This document shows positions 25,369 to 33,806 of a stretch of DNA of 64,000 nt, one piece after another. Origin of the DNA: Pseudomonas cerasi (GTDB taxonomy: Bacteria > Pseudomonadota > Gammaproteobacteria > Pseudomonadales > Pseudomonadaceae); contig NZ_LT222319.1 in NCBI RefSeq assembly GCF_900074915.1, positions 764,001 through 828,000 of the forward strand, in the 5' to 3' direction. Positions within the stretch are counted from its first letter, which is position 1; the number at the start of each line of letters is the position of its first letter. The notes below the pieces were generated by a model. It was not told where the DNA came from, searched no databases, and saw nothing but the letters and a program-made list of their open reading frames with translations. Position numbers and translations under genes: made by a program.

Positions 25369-25737
25369 TCAGGGCAGGATCAGCTTGGAAACCGCTGCGA
25401 GCATTTGTGCCGGTTGAAACGGTTTGACGACCCACGCCTTGGCGCCTGCGGCCTGACCTTCGGCCTTTTTCGATTCCTGGGATTCGGTGGTCAGCATGAT
25501 GATGGGCGTGAACTTGTAGCTGGCCAGCTTCTTCACTTCCTTGACGAAAGTGATGCCGTCCATGTTCGGCATGTTCACGTCGCTGATGATCAGGTGCACC
25601 TTCTGCCCGGTGAGCTTGCCCAGTGCATCCTTCCCGTCACAGGCTTCGATAACGTCGTATCCGGCACTCTTCAGAGCGATACCGACGACTTGCCGGACGC
25701 TGCTTGAATCGTCGACCACCAATACACTCTTAGCCAT
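25369..25737 (-). CDS. cheY: Chemotaxis response regulator CheY
   Basis: A 122 aa single receiver domain: D9-D10, the acceptor D53 in IISDVNMPNMDG, the Thr in IIMLTTESQ and the Lys in WVVKPF. It is phosphorylated by the CheA of this cluster. It lies 9 bases after the receptor gene and is the second gene of the operon. Confidence 0.95.
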   Translation of the reverse strand: MAKSVLVVDDSSSVRQVVGIALKSAGYDVIEACDGKDALGKLTGQKVHLIISDVNMPNMDGITFVKEVKKLASYKFTPIIMLTTESQESKKAEGQAAGAKAWVVKPFQPAQMLAAVSKLILP

Positions 25738-25746
25738 GATTTACTC

Positions 25747-26964
25747 CTAGAAAAACGTGATTTCCTGCGAATCCTGCTGTGCTGCCGATTCACCTCGGTG
25801 AGTGCGACGCTGCTCGTCGGTCGCGTAGGTGGACTCCATGCGCGCCAGCCATTGCCGGGCGTCGATGGCGACCGCCTCATCAGGGGATTGGCTAGCCTGC
25901 AGAAGGTGCGCGTGCAACGAGTCGATGTTGTCGCGTACGTGGGCGAGAATCTGGCTGACCCGGTCCTGAAACTGCAGGTTCACCAGAACCTCGGTCATTT
26001 CGTCGCGAATCCCGTAGCTCTCCTGCTTGAGCAGGTCGGCGGACTCGGCCAGGCGACCGGTGATGCTCTGGAAGCGCTCCAGTACGTTCTGAATGCTTTG
26101 TTCGGAAGCGGCCACCGAATGGCTGTCCTGATCGGCGCCGCTCGATGCAGCCTGCACCAGCTGGGTGATGGCGTTGTTGATGATGTCGACCTTGGCGGAC
26201 ATCTGCTGACCGGTTTCGCTGGACTTGCTCGACAGGCTGCGCACCGCGTCGGCCACCACGGCAAAGCCACGGCCCGCTTCACCGGCACGCGCCGCCTCGA
26301 TGGCCGCGTTGAGGGCCAGCAGGTTGGTCTGTGCGGCAATCGCTGCAACGTCGGCGGCCATGGTGCGCAATTCGCCGGTGTAGGCGGTGAGGCTGCGCAC
26401 CTGGGAGAGCGTCTGGTCGCGGCTGGCCTGGGTGGATTTGAGCGAGTCGATTACCCGGCTTAGTTCGCTGTCGCTCTGCGACAACACTTTCAGCGCACCA
26501 TCGGCGTTCTGACCGTCCAGTTCACCGGCAGCGTGCTGAGACGCCTGCACGGTTTCCTGCAGGCGCTCGGAAATGCCCATGAAACGCGTGCTCAGCTCGA
26601 CGATGGCGGTTTCGGTCTGTTGGCGCGAGCTTTCGACCTGCTTGGCCCAGATCGGCATGGCACCAAGGAGGATTTCATTGAATTGGGCGCTGGAGGCCAT
26701 GGCGCTGCTTTGAGCGCTATGTACCTGATGATGGTCCAGCGCCTGAGCCACTGCGTGGCGCACTTCGTTCTGCTGTGAGCGGGCAGACCAGGCACAAGCG
26801 CCGAAACCGATCACCAGCAATGCAGCGCAAACCACCAGATTGGCGGTGCCCATGCCGAACTGAGAGAGAATCCAGGCAATGGCGGGGACGACGGGAATGA
26901 GTGAGAACCAGATGAAACGCGGATGACGTTGTGCAGGAGTGCTACTGAATTGATTCGACATCAT
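25747..26964 (-). CDS. Short membrane-anchored chemoreceptor-like protein without HAMP
   Basis: About 405 aa from the ATG pair at 26961-26964; the open frame to 27156 runs into repeat DNA and has no ribosome site. Two transmembrane helices lie back to back ([16 protein letters not shown] and [19 protein letters not shown]), so there is no real periplasmic sensor. A cytoplasmic coiled coil follows, with the signalling tip [20 protein letters not shown]. No HAMP domain is seen. It ends in EITFF. It heads the Che2-type operon. It may sense a cytoplasmic signal or bring the array to the membrane. Confidence 0.88.
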   Translation of the reverse strand: MMSNQFSSTPAQRHPRFIWFSLIPVVPAIAWILSQFGMGTANLVVCAALLVIGFGACAWSARSQQNEVRHAVAQALDHHQVHSAQSSAMASSAQFNEILLGAMPIWAKQVESSRQQTETAIVELSTRFMGISERLQETVQASQHAAGELDGQNADGALKVLSQSDSELSRVIDSLKSTQASRDQTLSQVRSLTAYTGELRTMAADVAAIAAQTNLLALNAAIEAARAGEAGRGFAVVADAVRSLSSKSSETGQQMSAKVDIINNAITQLVQAASSGADQDSHSVAASEQSIQNVLERFQSITGRLAESADLLKQESYGIRDEMTEVLVNLQFQDRVSQILAHVRDNIDSLHAHLLQASQSPDEAVAIDARQWLARMESTYATDEQRRTHRGESAAQQDSQEITFF

Positions 26965-27159
26965 GGGTTCGATCCCTGAACAGTGCAGCGTTGTACACGA
27001 CTCAATGGTTATCTGCGCGCCGCAGACAAACTTGATACCAGTACGAGAGCCTTCCGTCCGATTGCTTGGCGCACAACCCGATCCGTTAAAGGTAGCGGGT
27101 ATTCGGGGCACCGCAAGTCGGCGCAGCAAACGCGTTGGCAGAACAGCCGGATTCACTTA

Positions 27160-27440
27160 GGAGAGGACGCAGAGCGTCCAGAACGGCATGCGACGCAGAG
27201 CGCCGCACGATAGTGAGATGATCGTTCCTCACGCTCCAGCGTGGGAATGCGTTTTACGACGCTCTGCGTCGCAAGAGGACGCGGAGCGTCCGGAATGGCA
27301 TGCGACGCGGAGCGCCGCACGATAGTTGCGGTGATCGTTCCGCACGCTCCAGCGTGGGAATGCATTTCACGACGCTCTGCGTCGCAAGTTCTACGCTGCG
27401 CCGCACAGTCAAGAGCGAACGCAGAGCGTCCACAACGGCA
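27160..27440. repeat. Cluster of palindromic repeats (two tandem units plus a decayed third)
   Basis: The core palindrome CACGCTCCAGCGTG followed by GGAATGC is present at 27230-27250 and 27343-27363. Each core is flanked by GACGC-A/T-GAGCGTC-type dyads and by GGCATGCGACGC. The two units are 113 bases apart. The same unit recurs once at 51313-51424. It is a dispersed intergenic repeat of the REP/MITE kind. No gene lies between the receptor gene (26964) and ndh (27500), and I see nothing else in this gap. Confidence 0.85.
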
Positions 27441-27499
27441 TGCCCACGCGAAGCACGGGCACGGCGGTGTTCTCCCGTACGCCTCTCGTCTGGCGTGCC

Positions 27500-28798
27500 T
27501 TAGTGCAGCTTCATCCGCGGCTCGGTACCTTTGCCGATCTTGCTGCCCAGCATCAGCATCAAGGTACGGAAGGTGCCGTACAGCGCCATCTGGTGCATGC
27601 GGTACAGCGATACATAGAACATGCGCGCCAGCCAGCCCTCAAGCATCACGCTGCCCATCAGGTTACCCATCAGATTGCCGACCGCCGAGAAGCTCGACAG
27701 AGAGATCAGCGAGCCGTAGTCCTTGTAGGTGTACTCAGGCAACGTCTTGCCTTCGATCCGCAAGCGCAGCGATTTGACCAGCAACGACGCCTGCTGGTGA
27801 GCTGCCTGAGCACGCGGCGGGACGTTGCGGTCGGTGCCTTTTTGCGGGCAGGCCGCGCAGTCACCGAAGGCGAAGATATTTTCGTCACGAGTAGTTTGCA
27901 GCGTCGGCAGCACTTGCAATTGATTGATCCGGTTGCTTTCCAGACCATCCAGTTCCTGCAGGAAGGCCGGGGCACGAATACCTGCCGCCCAGACCTTCAG
28001 GCTGGCCGGAATGACCTGCCCGGTAGCAGTGATCAAACCATCAGCCGTCACTTCACTGACTGCTGCATTGGTCAGCACCGTCACGCCGAGTTTTTCCAGC
28101 GTCTTGTGCACCGGCGCGCCGATGCGCTCAGGCAGCGCGGGCAACACCCGTGGCCCGGCTTCGATCACCGTGATGCGCAGGTTTTCCGGCTTGATCTGGC
28201 CCAGCCCGTAAGCCGCCAGCTCATGCGCCGCGTTGTGCAGTTCTGCCGCCAGCTCGACACCGGTTGCACCGGCACCCACGATGGCCACGGTGATTTCCTG
28301 TGCGCTGTCGGCTTGGCCGGCGTGGGCGCGCAGGTAGTGGTTGAGCAGTTGCTGGTGAAAGCGCTCGGCCTGCTTGCGGCTGTCGAGAAACAGGCAGTGT
28401 TCTGCCGCGCCCTTGGTGCCGAAGTCGTTGGTGGTGCTACCCACGGCGATGACCAGCGAGTCGTAACCCAGGCTGCGTGCCGGAACCAGTTCTGCGCCGT
28501 TTTCATCCAGCGTCTCGGCCAGATGAATCTGGCGGCTGGCGCGGTCCAGACCGGTCATGCGCCCGAGCTGAAACTGAAAGTTGTTCCACTTGGCCTGAGC
28601 CACGTAGTTCAACTCGTCCTCATACGAGTTGAGCGAACCGGCAGCCACTTCGTGCAACAGCGGTTTCCAGATATGCGTCAGGTTGGCATCAACCAGCGTG
28701 ACACTGGCCGTGCCTTTCTTGCCCAGGGTCTTGCCCAGACTGGTAGCCAGCTCCAGACCGCCAGCGCCTCCGCCAACGATAACAATACGATGCGTCAT
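27500..28798 (-). CDS. ndh: Type II NADH dehydrogenase (non-proton-pumping)
   Basis: A 432 aa flavoenzyme. The FAD-binding motif IVIVGGGAGGLELATSLG is at the N-terminus, the NADH-binding motif VAIVGAGATGVELAAELH is mid-protein, and the second FAD motif with GDCAACP follows near residue 300. It transfers electrons from NADH to quinone at the inner membrane; a C-terminal hydrophobic region (SAVGNLMGNLMGSVM) suits membrane attachment. It is monocistronic, with repeat DNA downstream. Confidence 0.95.
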   Translation of the reverse strand: MTHRIVIVGGGAGGLELATSLGKTLGKKGTASVTLVDANLTHIWKPLLHEVAAGSLNSYEDELNYVAQAKWNNFQFQLGRMTGLDRASRQIHLAETLDENGAELVPARSLGYDSLVIAVGSTTNDFGTKGAAEHCLFLDSRKQAERFHQQLLNHYLRAHAGQADSAQEITVAIVGAGATGVELAAELHNAAHELAAYGLGQIKPENLRITVIEAGPRVLPALPERIGAPVHKTLEKLGVTVLTNAAVSEVTADGLITATGQVIPASLKVWAAGIRAPAFLQELDGLESNRINQLQVLPTLQTTRDENIFAFGDCAACPQKGTDRNVPPRAQAAHQQASLLVKSLRLRIEGKTLPEYTYKDYGSLISLSSFSAVGNLMGNLMGSVMLEGWLARMFYVSLYRMHQMALYGTFRTLMLMLGSKIGKGTEPRMKLH

Positions 28799-29014
28799 AA
28801 GGATTACTCGGAAGGTTTAAGGAATTCGGGGGGAGCTCGTTCTTCGCGAGCGCAAGGCAGCTCATAGCGTCAGAAGGCTCAATAAAGGGTTCATCACCAC
28901 ACTGTCCGGGTCAGGAGCGGCCTGCGCTCGACTGGATGCCGGTGTGCCTGAAGGTACTCTTCGACACACCTTTGCGGTTCCGGGTTCAGGTGGCTGCTCA
29001 ATTTATGCGTTGTC

Positions 29015-29548
29015 TCAAGCGTGCTGACGGGCAGGGGGCCAGGGATCAGTAATTTCCAGCGGCTCGACTTGCAACACATCGTCCAGGCGGATGATGCCGC
29101 TTTGTAACACTCGCGCAGTGATTCCGCCATGCCCACGCACCGCCTGGAACGTCCCGTGACCAAGGCGCTGTTCAAGTCGCGCACATGGCTGACACCAGCC
29201 GGTGGTTTCGAAAATCGCCTGACCGATCCGGAAGCGTCGATTCTTCAGGCTGAACAGGTTGATGCCACTGATCACCAGATTGCGCCGCAAATCCTGCGGC
29301 ACGATGGGGTTATCCGCCGCGCGGTTCAGCAACGAGCCAACCACCGCCAGATGCTCCCACTGGATCAGCGTCACCTGCCGCGCATTGCGCGCGCCGGGCC
29401 GCGAGTGATCGCCGGTCAGACCCGCTTCGCGACGCGCTTCCACGGCATCGAGCTCGATCATCTCGACCCGCGATTGCGGACGCACGCCTATCCAGCGCAC
29501 GCGACCTTGTTGAGGCACATCGGCCAGCAGTTCCTGCAAGGGGCTCAT
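29015..29548 (-). CDS. MOSC-domain protein
   Basis: A 177 aa protein with the MOSC (molybdenum cofactor sulfurase C-terminal) domain. The conserved Cys is in TTGWCQPCARLE, preceded by NLVISGINLFSLKNRRF and followed by GHGGITARVLQSG. Such proteins are thought to carry or transfer sulfur to molybdenum cofactor or detoxify N-hydroxylated compounds. It overlaps the DUF1780 gene by four bases, so the two are cotranscribed. The exact role is unknown. Confidence 0.88.
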   Translation of the reverse strand: MSPLQELLADVPQQGRVRWIGVRPQSRVEMIELDAVEARREAGLTGDHSRPGARNARQVTLIQWEHLAVVGSLLNRAADNPIVPQDLRRNLVISGINLFSLKNRRFRIGQAIFETTGWCQPCARLEQRLGHGTFQAVRGHGGITARVLQSGIIRLDDVLQVEPLEITDPWPPARQHA

Positions 29549-30174
29549 AAACTGATTCCAACATCGAAAACGACACTGCGCCCCAGATTGGTACGCAGAA
29601 AATCCGGAGCGCCGGGATGCGCGAACAATACCCGAGCGAAGGTCGGCCCCACCAGCGACAACGAGCGCCAGCCCTGACGCAGGTATTCGGTCGGTGGTGG
29701 AAAGTGACTGTTGAGGTCCAGCACCTCGCGCTTGAGGCTGGCGAAGGCAATGATATCCAGCCCGCCCAGATCAATGCCGCGTTCGCGATAGTTGGTGGAT
29801 TTCTTGCGCAGGGTAGGGGCGAGTCGGTGCAGCAATTCAGAGGCCGGAATCCGCTTGGGCTTGGCCTCCCGACGTACCAGTTGGCTCAACGAGAACGCGC
29901 TTCGTCGTCGCGCCAGCTCCTCGCGCCACTCGTCATTGAGACGCCGCCCCTCGTCCAGCACGAAAAACACCTCGAAGCGCCCGTCACGAAACAGCACATC
30001 CGGCGGCTCCTGACTGGCAGGCGTGAAGTCCTCATTGCGATGCGCAATGTTCAGCCCCTGCAACAGGCGCTGACAAACCCAACGCTCACGCTCCCACTTC
30101 CGCGCATTGGAAAGAAAGGCGTTGGCTTGTTCGGCCTGGATCGTCAACAGGCGTAGGTAGTCTGAGTCATCCAT
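29545..30174 (-). CDS. DUF1780 family protein
   Basis: A 209 aa soluble protein matching the DUF1780 family as I remember it, conserved next to MOSC, yacG and coaE genes in Pseudomonas. It reads DYLRLLTIQAEQANAFLSN near the start and KWERERWVCQRLLQGL, PPDVLFRDGRFEVFFVLDEGR mid-way, an arrangement (D...ExF) like a restriction-endonuclease-type fold. The ATG at 30174 is preferred over a TTG at 30195. No function is established. Confidence 0.78.
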   Translation of the reverse strand: MDDSDYLRLLTIQAEQANAFLSNARKWERERWVCQRLLQGLNIAHRNEDFTPASQEPPDVLFRDGRFEVFFVLDEGRRLNDEWREELARRRSAFSLSQLVRREAKPKRIPASELLHRLAPTLRKKSTNYRERGIDLGGLDIIAFASLKREVLDLNSHFPPPTEYLRQGWRSLSLVGPTFARVLFAHPGAPDFLRTNLGRSVVFDVGISL

Positions 30175-30299
30175 AGGGCCAAGCTTAGCGTTCAAGTTGC
30201 CATGACTGGAAGAGTGAATGCAGGGGTGTAGACTGGCAATTCATTTTTTGATCGCTTGCGATAAATGTCGCAGGCGCCGTTTTTATCGAGGATTGACCT

Positions 30300-30761
30300 G
30301 TGAAGCTTCTGCCCATTCTGCTGCTGGCCTTGCTGCCCCTCACTGCCAACGCCCTGCAAGTCGGCGAGCGCTTGTCTTCCTGGACACTGCTCGATCAATA
30401 CGACCAGCCCTACACCCTGAACAACCAGACACAAACCCTGCTGGTCGCACGCAGCATGGACGCCGCGAAACTAGTCAACGCTGCCCTTCAGGACAAGCCA
30501 AAAGGCTTTCTGGAATCACGCCACACGCTGTTTGTCGCTGACATCCAGAAAATGCCAACCATCATCGCCAAGATGTTCGCCATCCCCAAAATGCGCGATT
30601 ACAGCTACCGCGTAATGCTCGATCGAGACGCGCGCATCGTGCCGCAGTACGCAGGCGATGACGATAAAGTGCTGTGGTTACAGTTGCGCGACGGGCAGTT
30701 GGTCAGCCAGCAACAGTTTGGCAGTGCTGATGCGTTGAGGGCTGCGTTGGAGCATAAATGA
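30300..30761 (+). CDS. Secreted or periplasmic thioredoxin-fold-like protein of unknown function
   Basis: A 153 aa protein from a GTG start with a clear signal peptide (KLLPILLLALLPLTANA). The mature part reads LQVGERLSSWTLLDQYDQPYTL, as in peroxiredoxin/TlpA-like folds, but it lacks a CxxC motif, and FVADIQKMPTIIAKMF replaces the active site. Orthologs sit beside yacG/coaE in other Pseudomonas, as far as I recall. A redox role is doubtful without the cysteines. Confidence 0.75.
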   Translation: MKLLPILLLALLPLTANALQVGERLSSWTLLDQYDQPYTLNNQTQTLLVARSMDAAKLVNAALQDKPKGFLESRHTLFVADIQKMPTIIAKMFAIPKMRDYSYRVMLDRDARIVPQYAGDDDKVLWLQLRDGQLVSQQQFGSADALRAALEHK

Positions 30762-30779
30762 TCGCGGGACATGAACGTC

Positions 30780-30803
30780 GTGGGAGCGAGCTTGCTCGCG
30801 AAA
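30780..30803. repeat. Single REP element
   Basis: GTGGGAGCGAGC-TT-GCTCGCGAA is the common Pseudomonas REP palindrome (GCGAGC-TT-GCTCGC, 30786-30799). It stands alone between the thioredoxin-like gene and yacG. Confidence 0.85.
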
Positions 30804-30886
30804 GGGCCATCACAGGCGTCCTGAGATGCGGCTGAAAGATAGCCCTCGTAGTTGCGTAAAGCGAGTTGCTTCACATCGACTTGTTA

Positions 30887-31096
30887 TCAATGTCCCCGGT
30901 GCGGAGCCTCCAGATCACCCGAGAACAATTCATCCTCAGCATCCGGGCTCACCGGAATTGCATGCTCTTCAGAAGCCCAGGCCCCCAGGTCGATCAGTTT
31001 GCAGCGCTCGGAGCAGAACGGGCGGCTCGGACTGGCTGCGCTCCATTCCACCGGGGCGTCGCAGGTTGGGCATTGAACGGTCATTGGTTGGCTCAT
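30887..31096 (-). CDS. yacG: DNA gyrase inhibitor YacG, zinc-binding
   Basis: A 69 aa protein with a four-Cys zinc site: [10 protein letters not shown] and [14 protein letters not shown]. YacG binds the GyrB C-terminal region and inhibits gyrase. GGAGG 7 bases upstream fixes the start at 31096, overlapping the coaE stop by four bases. The usual YacG length is about 65 aa. Confidence 0.93.
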   Translation of the reverse strand: MSQPMTVQCPTCDAPVEWSAASPSRPFCSERCKLIDLGAWASEEHAIPVSPDAEDELFSGDLEAPHRGH

Positions 31097-31716
31097 GATT
31101 GGCCTCCACGCAAAGTAAGGTAAAAGTGGTGCAGCCGCTCGACTTCGCTGTTCAGCCAAGCGTGATCGCGGTCGTTGACCAGCACATCGTTGGCATGACG
31201 TAGGCGGTCTTCACGCTGGATCTGCACCTTGAGAATGGCTTCGACCTGCTCCTGGCTGGAGCTGTCGCGCAGCATGGTGCGTTCTATCTGCAGGTGCGGC
31301 GGAGCATCGATCACTAGCAGCCTCTGGACCATGCGGTATTGCCCGGACTCGACCAGCAGTGGCGAGACCAGAATGGCATACGGCGATTTGGCCTTGGCCA
31401 GATGGCTGACGATTTCCTGATTGATCAGTGGATGCAGCAGCGCTTCCAGCCAGCGCCGCTGCTCGGGGTTTTCGAAGATCAGCTTGCGCAGCGCGCCACG
31501 GTCCAGTTCGCCGCTGGTCTGTAGCACGCCTGTACCGAAGTGCGCCGCTATCTGCTCCAGCGCCGGGCGCCCGGGCTCGACTACCCAGCGGGCGGCGTGA
31601 TCGGCATCCACAGTGTCGACGCCAAGGTCGCTAAAACACTTCGCCGCTGCACTTTTACCACTACCGATGCCGCCAGTCAGGCCAAGAATCCAGGGTTTTT
31701 CATCAGGGTGAGTCAT
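31093..31716 (-). CDS. coaE: Dephospho-CoA kinase
   Basis: A 207 aa P-loop kinase for the last step of coenzyme A synthesis. Walker A is [11 protein letters not shown], followed by [13 protein letters not shown] and [10 protein letters not shown]. The ATG at 31716 overlaps the pilD stop codon (ATGA); longer open frame upstream is within pilD. The pilBCD-coaE-yacG order is standard in Pseudomonas. Confidence 0.95.
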   Translation of the reverse strand: MTHPDEKPWILGLTGGIGSGKSAAAKCFSDLGVDTVDADHAARWVVEPGRPALEQIAAHFGTGVLQTSGELDRGALRKLIFENPEQRRWLEALLHPLINQEIVSHLAKAKSPYAILVSPLLVESGQYRMVQRLLVIDAPPHLQIERTMLRDSSSQEQVEAILKVQIQREDRLRHANDVLVNDRDHAWLNSEVERLHHFYLTLRGGQS

Positions 31717-32585
31717 CTGAAACCGGCAAACTGCATGTAAGAGTCGGTTATTTGACCACCCCAGAGCAAAGCGATCCACCCCGCAATGGCCAGATAAGGA
31801 CCAAAGGGGATCGGCGTACCGCTTTCGACCCTGCGCACACGCATCATGATCACCCCGAGCACCGCGCCCACCAGCGACGATAACAGGATGGTCAACGGCA
31901 AAATCTGCCAGCCGCCCCACGCGCCCAGCATGGCCAGCAACTTGAAGTCGCCATAACCCATGCCTTCCTTGCCAGTCACCAGCTTGAACAGCCAGAACAC
32001 CGACCACAGCGCCAGATAGCCGGCCACCGCTCCCCACAGCGCATCGTTAAGCGAGGTAAACAGCCCGAAAGCGTTGACGATCAGGCCCAGCCACAGCAGT
32101 GGCAGCACCATAGAATCAGGTAACAGCTGGTGATCAGCATCGATCAGACTCATCGCCAGCAGCCCCCAGCCCAATACCAGCATCGCCGCCGCCTGCCAAC
32201 CAAAGCCGAAATGCCAGGCCACGTAGGCCGACAACACTGCGCAGGTCAGCTCTACCAATGGGTAGCGTTTGCTGATGGGGGCTTTGCACTGCGAGCATTT
32301 ACCACGCAGCAGCAGATAGCTGATCACCGGCAGGTTCTCCCACGGGCGGATTTTGTGTGCGCATTGCGGGCAGCTGGAATGGGGGCGGTTCAGATTGAAG
32401 ATGGGTTGATCGGGTTCGGCGGGCAGGCCGAGCATTTCACGGGATTGGGCTTTCCAGTCGCGCTCCATCATTATTGGCAGGCGATAGACGACCACGTTGA
32501 GGAAGCTTCCGATGATCAGGCCGAGAATGCAGCAGGTGGTGACGAAGGCCAGAGGGGAGCTGGCCAGGAGGTCGAGGAGGGGCAT
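31713..32585 (-). CDS. pilD: Prepilin peptidase and N-methyltransferase
   Basis: A 290 aa inner membrane aspartyl protease that cleaves the short leader of type IV prepilins and type II pseudopilins, then methylates the new N-terminus. Two CxxC pairs (CPQCAHKI and CSQCKAPI) lie in the methylase loop. Catalytic Asp residues are in [12 protein letters not shown] and [14 protein letters not shown]. It starts 2 bases after the pilC stop. Confidence 0.95.
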   Translation of the reverse strand: MPLLDLLASSPLAFVTTCCILGLIIGSFLNVVVYRLPIMMERDWKAQSREMLGLPAEPDQPIFNLNRPHSSCPQCAHKIRPWENLPVISYLLLRGKCSQCKAPISKRYPLVELTCAVLSAYVAWHFGFGWQAAAMLVLGWGLLAMSLIDADHQLLPDSMVLPLLWLGLIVNAFGLFTSLNDALWGAVAGYLALWSVFWLFKLVTGKEGMGYGDFKLLAMLGAWGGWQILPLTILLSSLVGAVLGVIMMRVRRVESGTPIPFGPYLAIAGWIALLWGGQITDSYMQFAGFR

Positions 32586-32586
32586 C

Positions 32587-33804
32587 TCAGACAACGCTTC
32601 CAAGTTTGAAGATGGGGAGATACATGGCAATCACTAAGCCGCCGACGATAACACCCAGCACCGCCATGATCATCGGTTCCATGAGACTGGTCATATTGTC
32701 GACCATATTATCGACCTCGTCTTCATAGTAAGTCGCGACTTTATCGAGCATGGCGTCAAGCGCCCCTGACTCTTCTCCGATTGCTGTCATTTGTATCGCC
32801 AGACTTGGAAATACACCTGTTGATCGCATCGAGAAATTCAGCTGCATGCCAGTAGAGACATCCTGTTTGACTTGATTGACCGCGTTCCTGAATACGACGT
32901 TACCGGTGGCTCCGGCAACCGAATCCAGTGCCTCAACCAGTGGCACCCCTGCGGCAAAGGTTGTCGCAAGCGTGCGTGCATAACGTGCGACGGATGACTT
33001 GAAAATCAGCGGTCCGATAATGGGTACTTTCAGAAGAGAGCGGTCGACGCTGTCACGAAAATTTTGAGACCGCTTGTATGTCCTCTTAAACATGAAAAAG
33101 CTGATAAAAAACAATACGACTATCGCCAGCCACCACTGCTGAACGACCTCCGAAAGCGCGATGACCATCAATGTGAACGCTGGTAATTCCGCGTTGAACC
33201 CTGCAAAAACAGACTGGAACTGCGGCACCACCTTGATCAGCAAAATACCTGACACGATAAACGCGACAATTAATACGGCGGTAGGATAAGTCATGGCCTT
33301 CTTGATTTTGGCCTTAAGCTTTTCTGTTTTTTCCTTGTAGCTTGCCACGCGATCCAGCAGGCTTTCTAACGCTCCCGCTTGTTCGCCGGCATCGACCAGG
33401 TTGCAGAACAAATCATCAAAGTATTCTGGTTTATGCCGCAGAGCCGTCGCAAAGCTGTTCCCTGCCGACACCTCCTGCTTCAGTGAGCCAACCAGTGCAC
33501 GCATGTTCGGGTTTTCTGCACCCTCGGCAATGATGTCAAATGCCTGCAGAAGCGGCACACCTGCCTTCATCATGGTCGCCATCTGCCGAGAAAAGAATGC
33601 GATGTCCAGCGGCTTGATTTTCTTGCCTTTGCCAAAGATCGAAACGGGCTTTTTACGTACCTTGGTGAAGTTGATACCTTGCTTGCGCAGTTGAGCCTTT
33701 ACGAGCGCAAGATTGTGCCCGCTCACTTCGCCACTGAGTTTGCCGCCTTTTTTGTCCACACCTTCCCACTTGTAAACACTGACTTTAACTGCCTTGCTGG
33801 CCAT
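32587..33804 (-). CDS. pilC: Type IV pilus inner membrane platform protein
   Basis: A 405 aa protein with two T2SSF repeats: MKAGVPLLQAFDIIAEG and FAAGVPLVEALDSVAGA, each followed by hydrophobic helices, and a C-terminal VDNMTSLMEPMIMAVLGVI. It anchors the assembly ATPases at the inner membrane. It sits between pilB and pilD. Confidence 0.95.
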   Translation of the reverse strand: MASKAVKVSVYKWEGVDKKGGKLSGEVSGHNLALVKAQLRKQGINFTKVRKKPVSIFGKGKKIKPLDIAFFSRQMATMMKAGVPLLQAFDIIAEGAENPNMRALVGSLKQEVSAGNSFATALRHKPEYFDDLFCNLVDAGEQAGALESLLDRVASYKEKTEKLKAKIKKAMTYPTAVLIVAFIVSGILLIKVVPQFQSVFAGFNAELPAFTLMVIALSEVVQQWWLAIVVLFFISFFMFKRTYKRSQNFRDSVDRSLLKVPIIGPLIFKSSVARYARTLATTFAAGVPLVEALDSVAGATGNVVFRNAVNQVKQDVSTGMQLNFSMRSTGVFPSLAIQMTAIGEESGALDAMLDKVATYYEDEVDNMVDNMTSLMEPMIMAVLGVIVGGLVIAMYLPIFKLGSVV

Positions 33805-33806
33805 GC

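Noticed and set aside
27440..28867. A 475-codon plus-strand frame antisense to ndh
   Set aside because: The minus strand codes for a complete type II NADH dehydrogenase; the antisense translation has no domain and starts within repeat DNA.
31717..32037. N-terminal extension of coaE to 32037
   Set aside because: It lies within pilD on the same strand in another frame; the P-loop immediately follows the ATG at 31716, as in all CoaE proteins.
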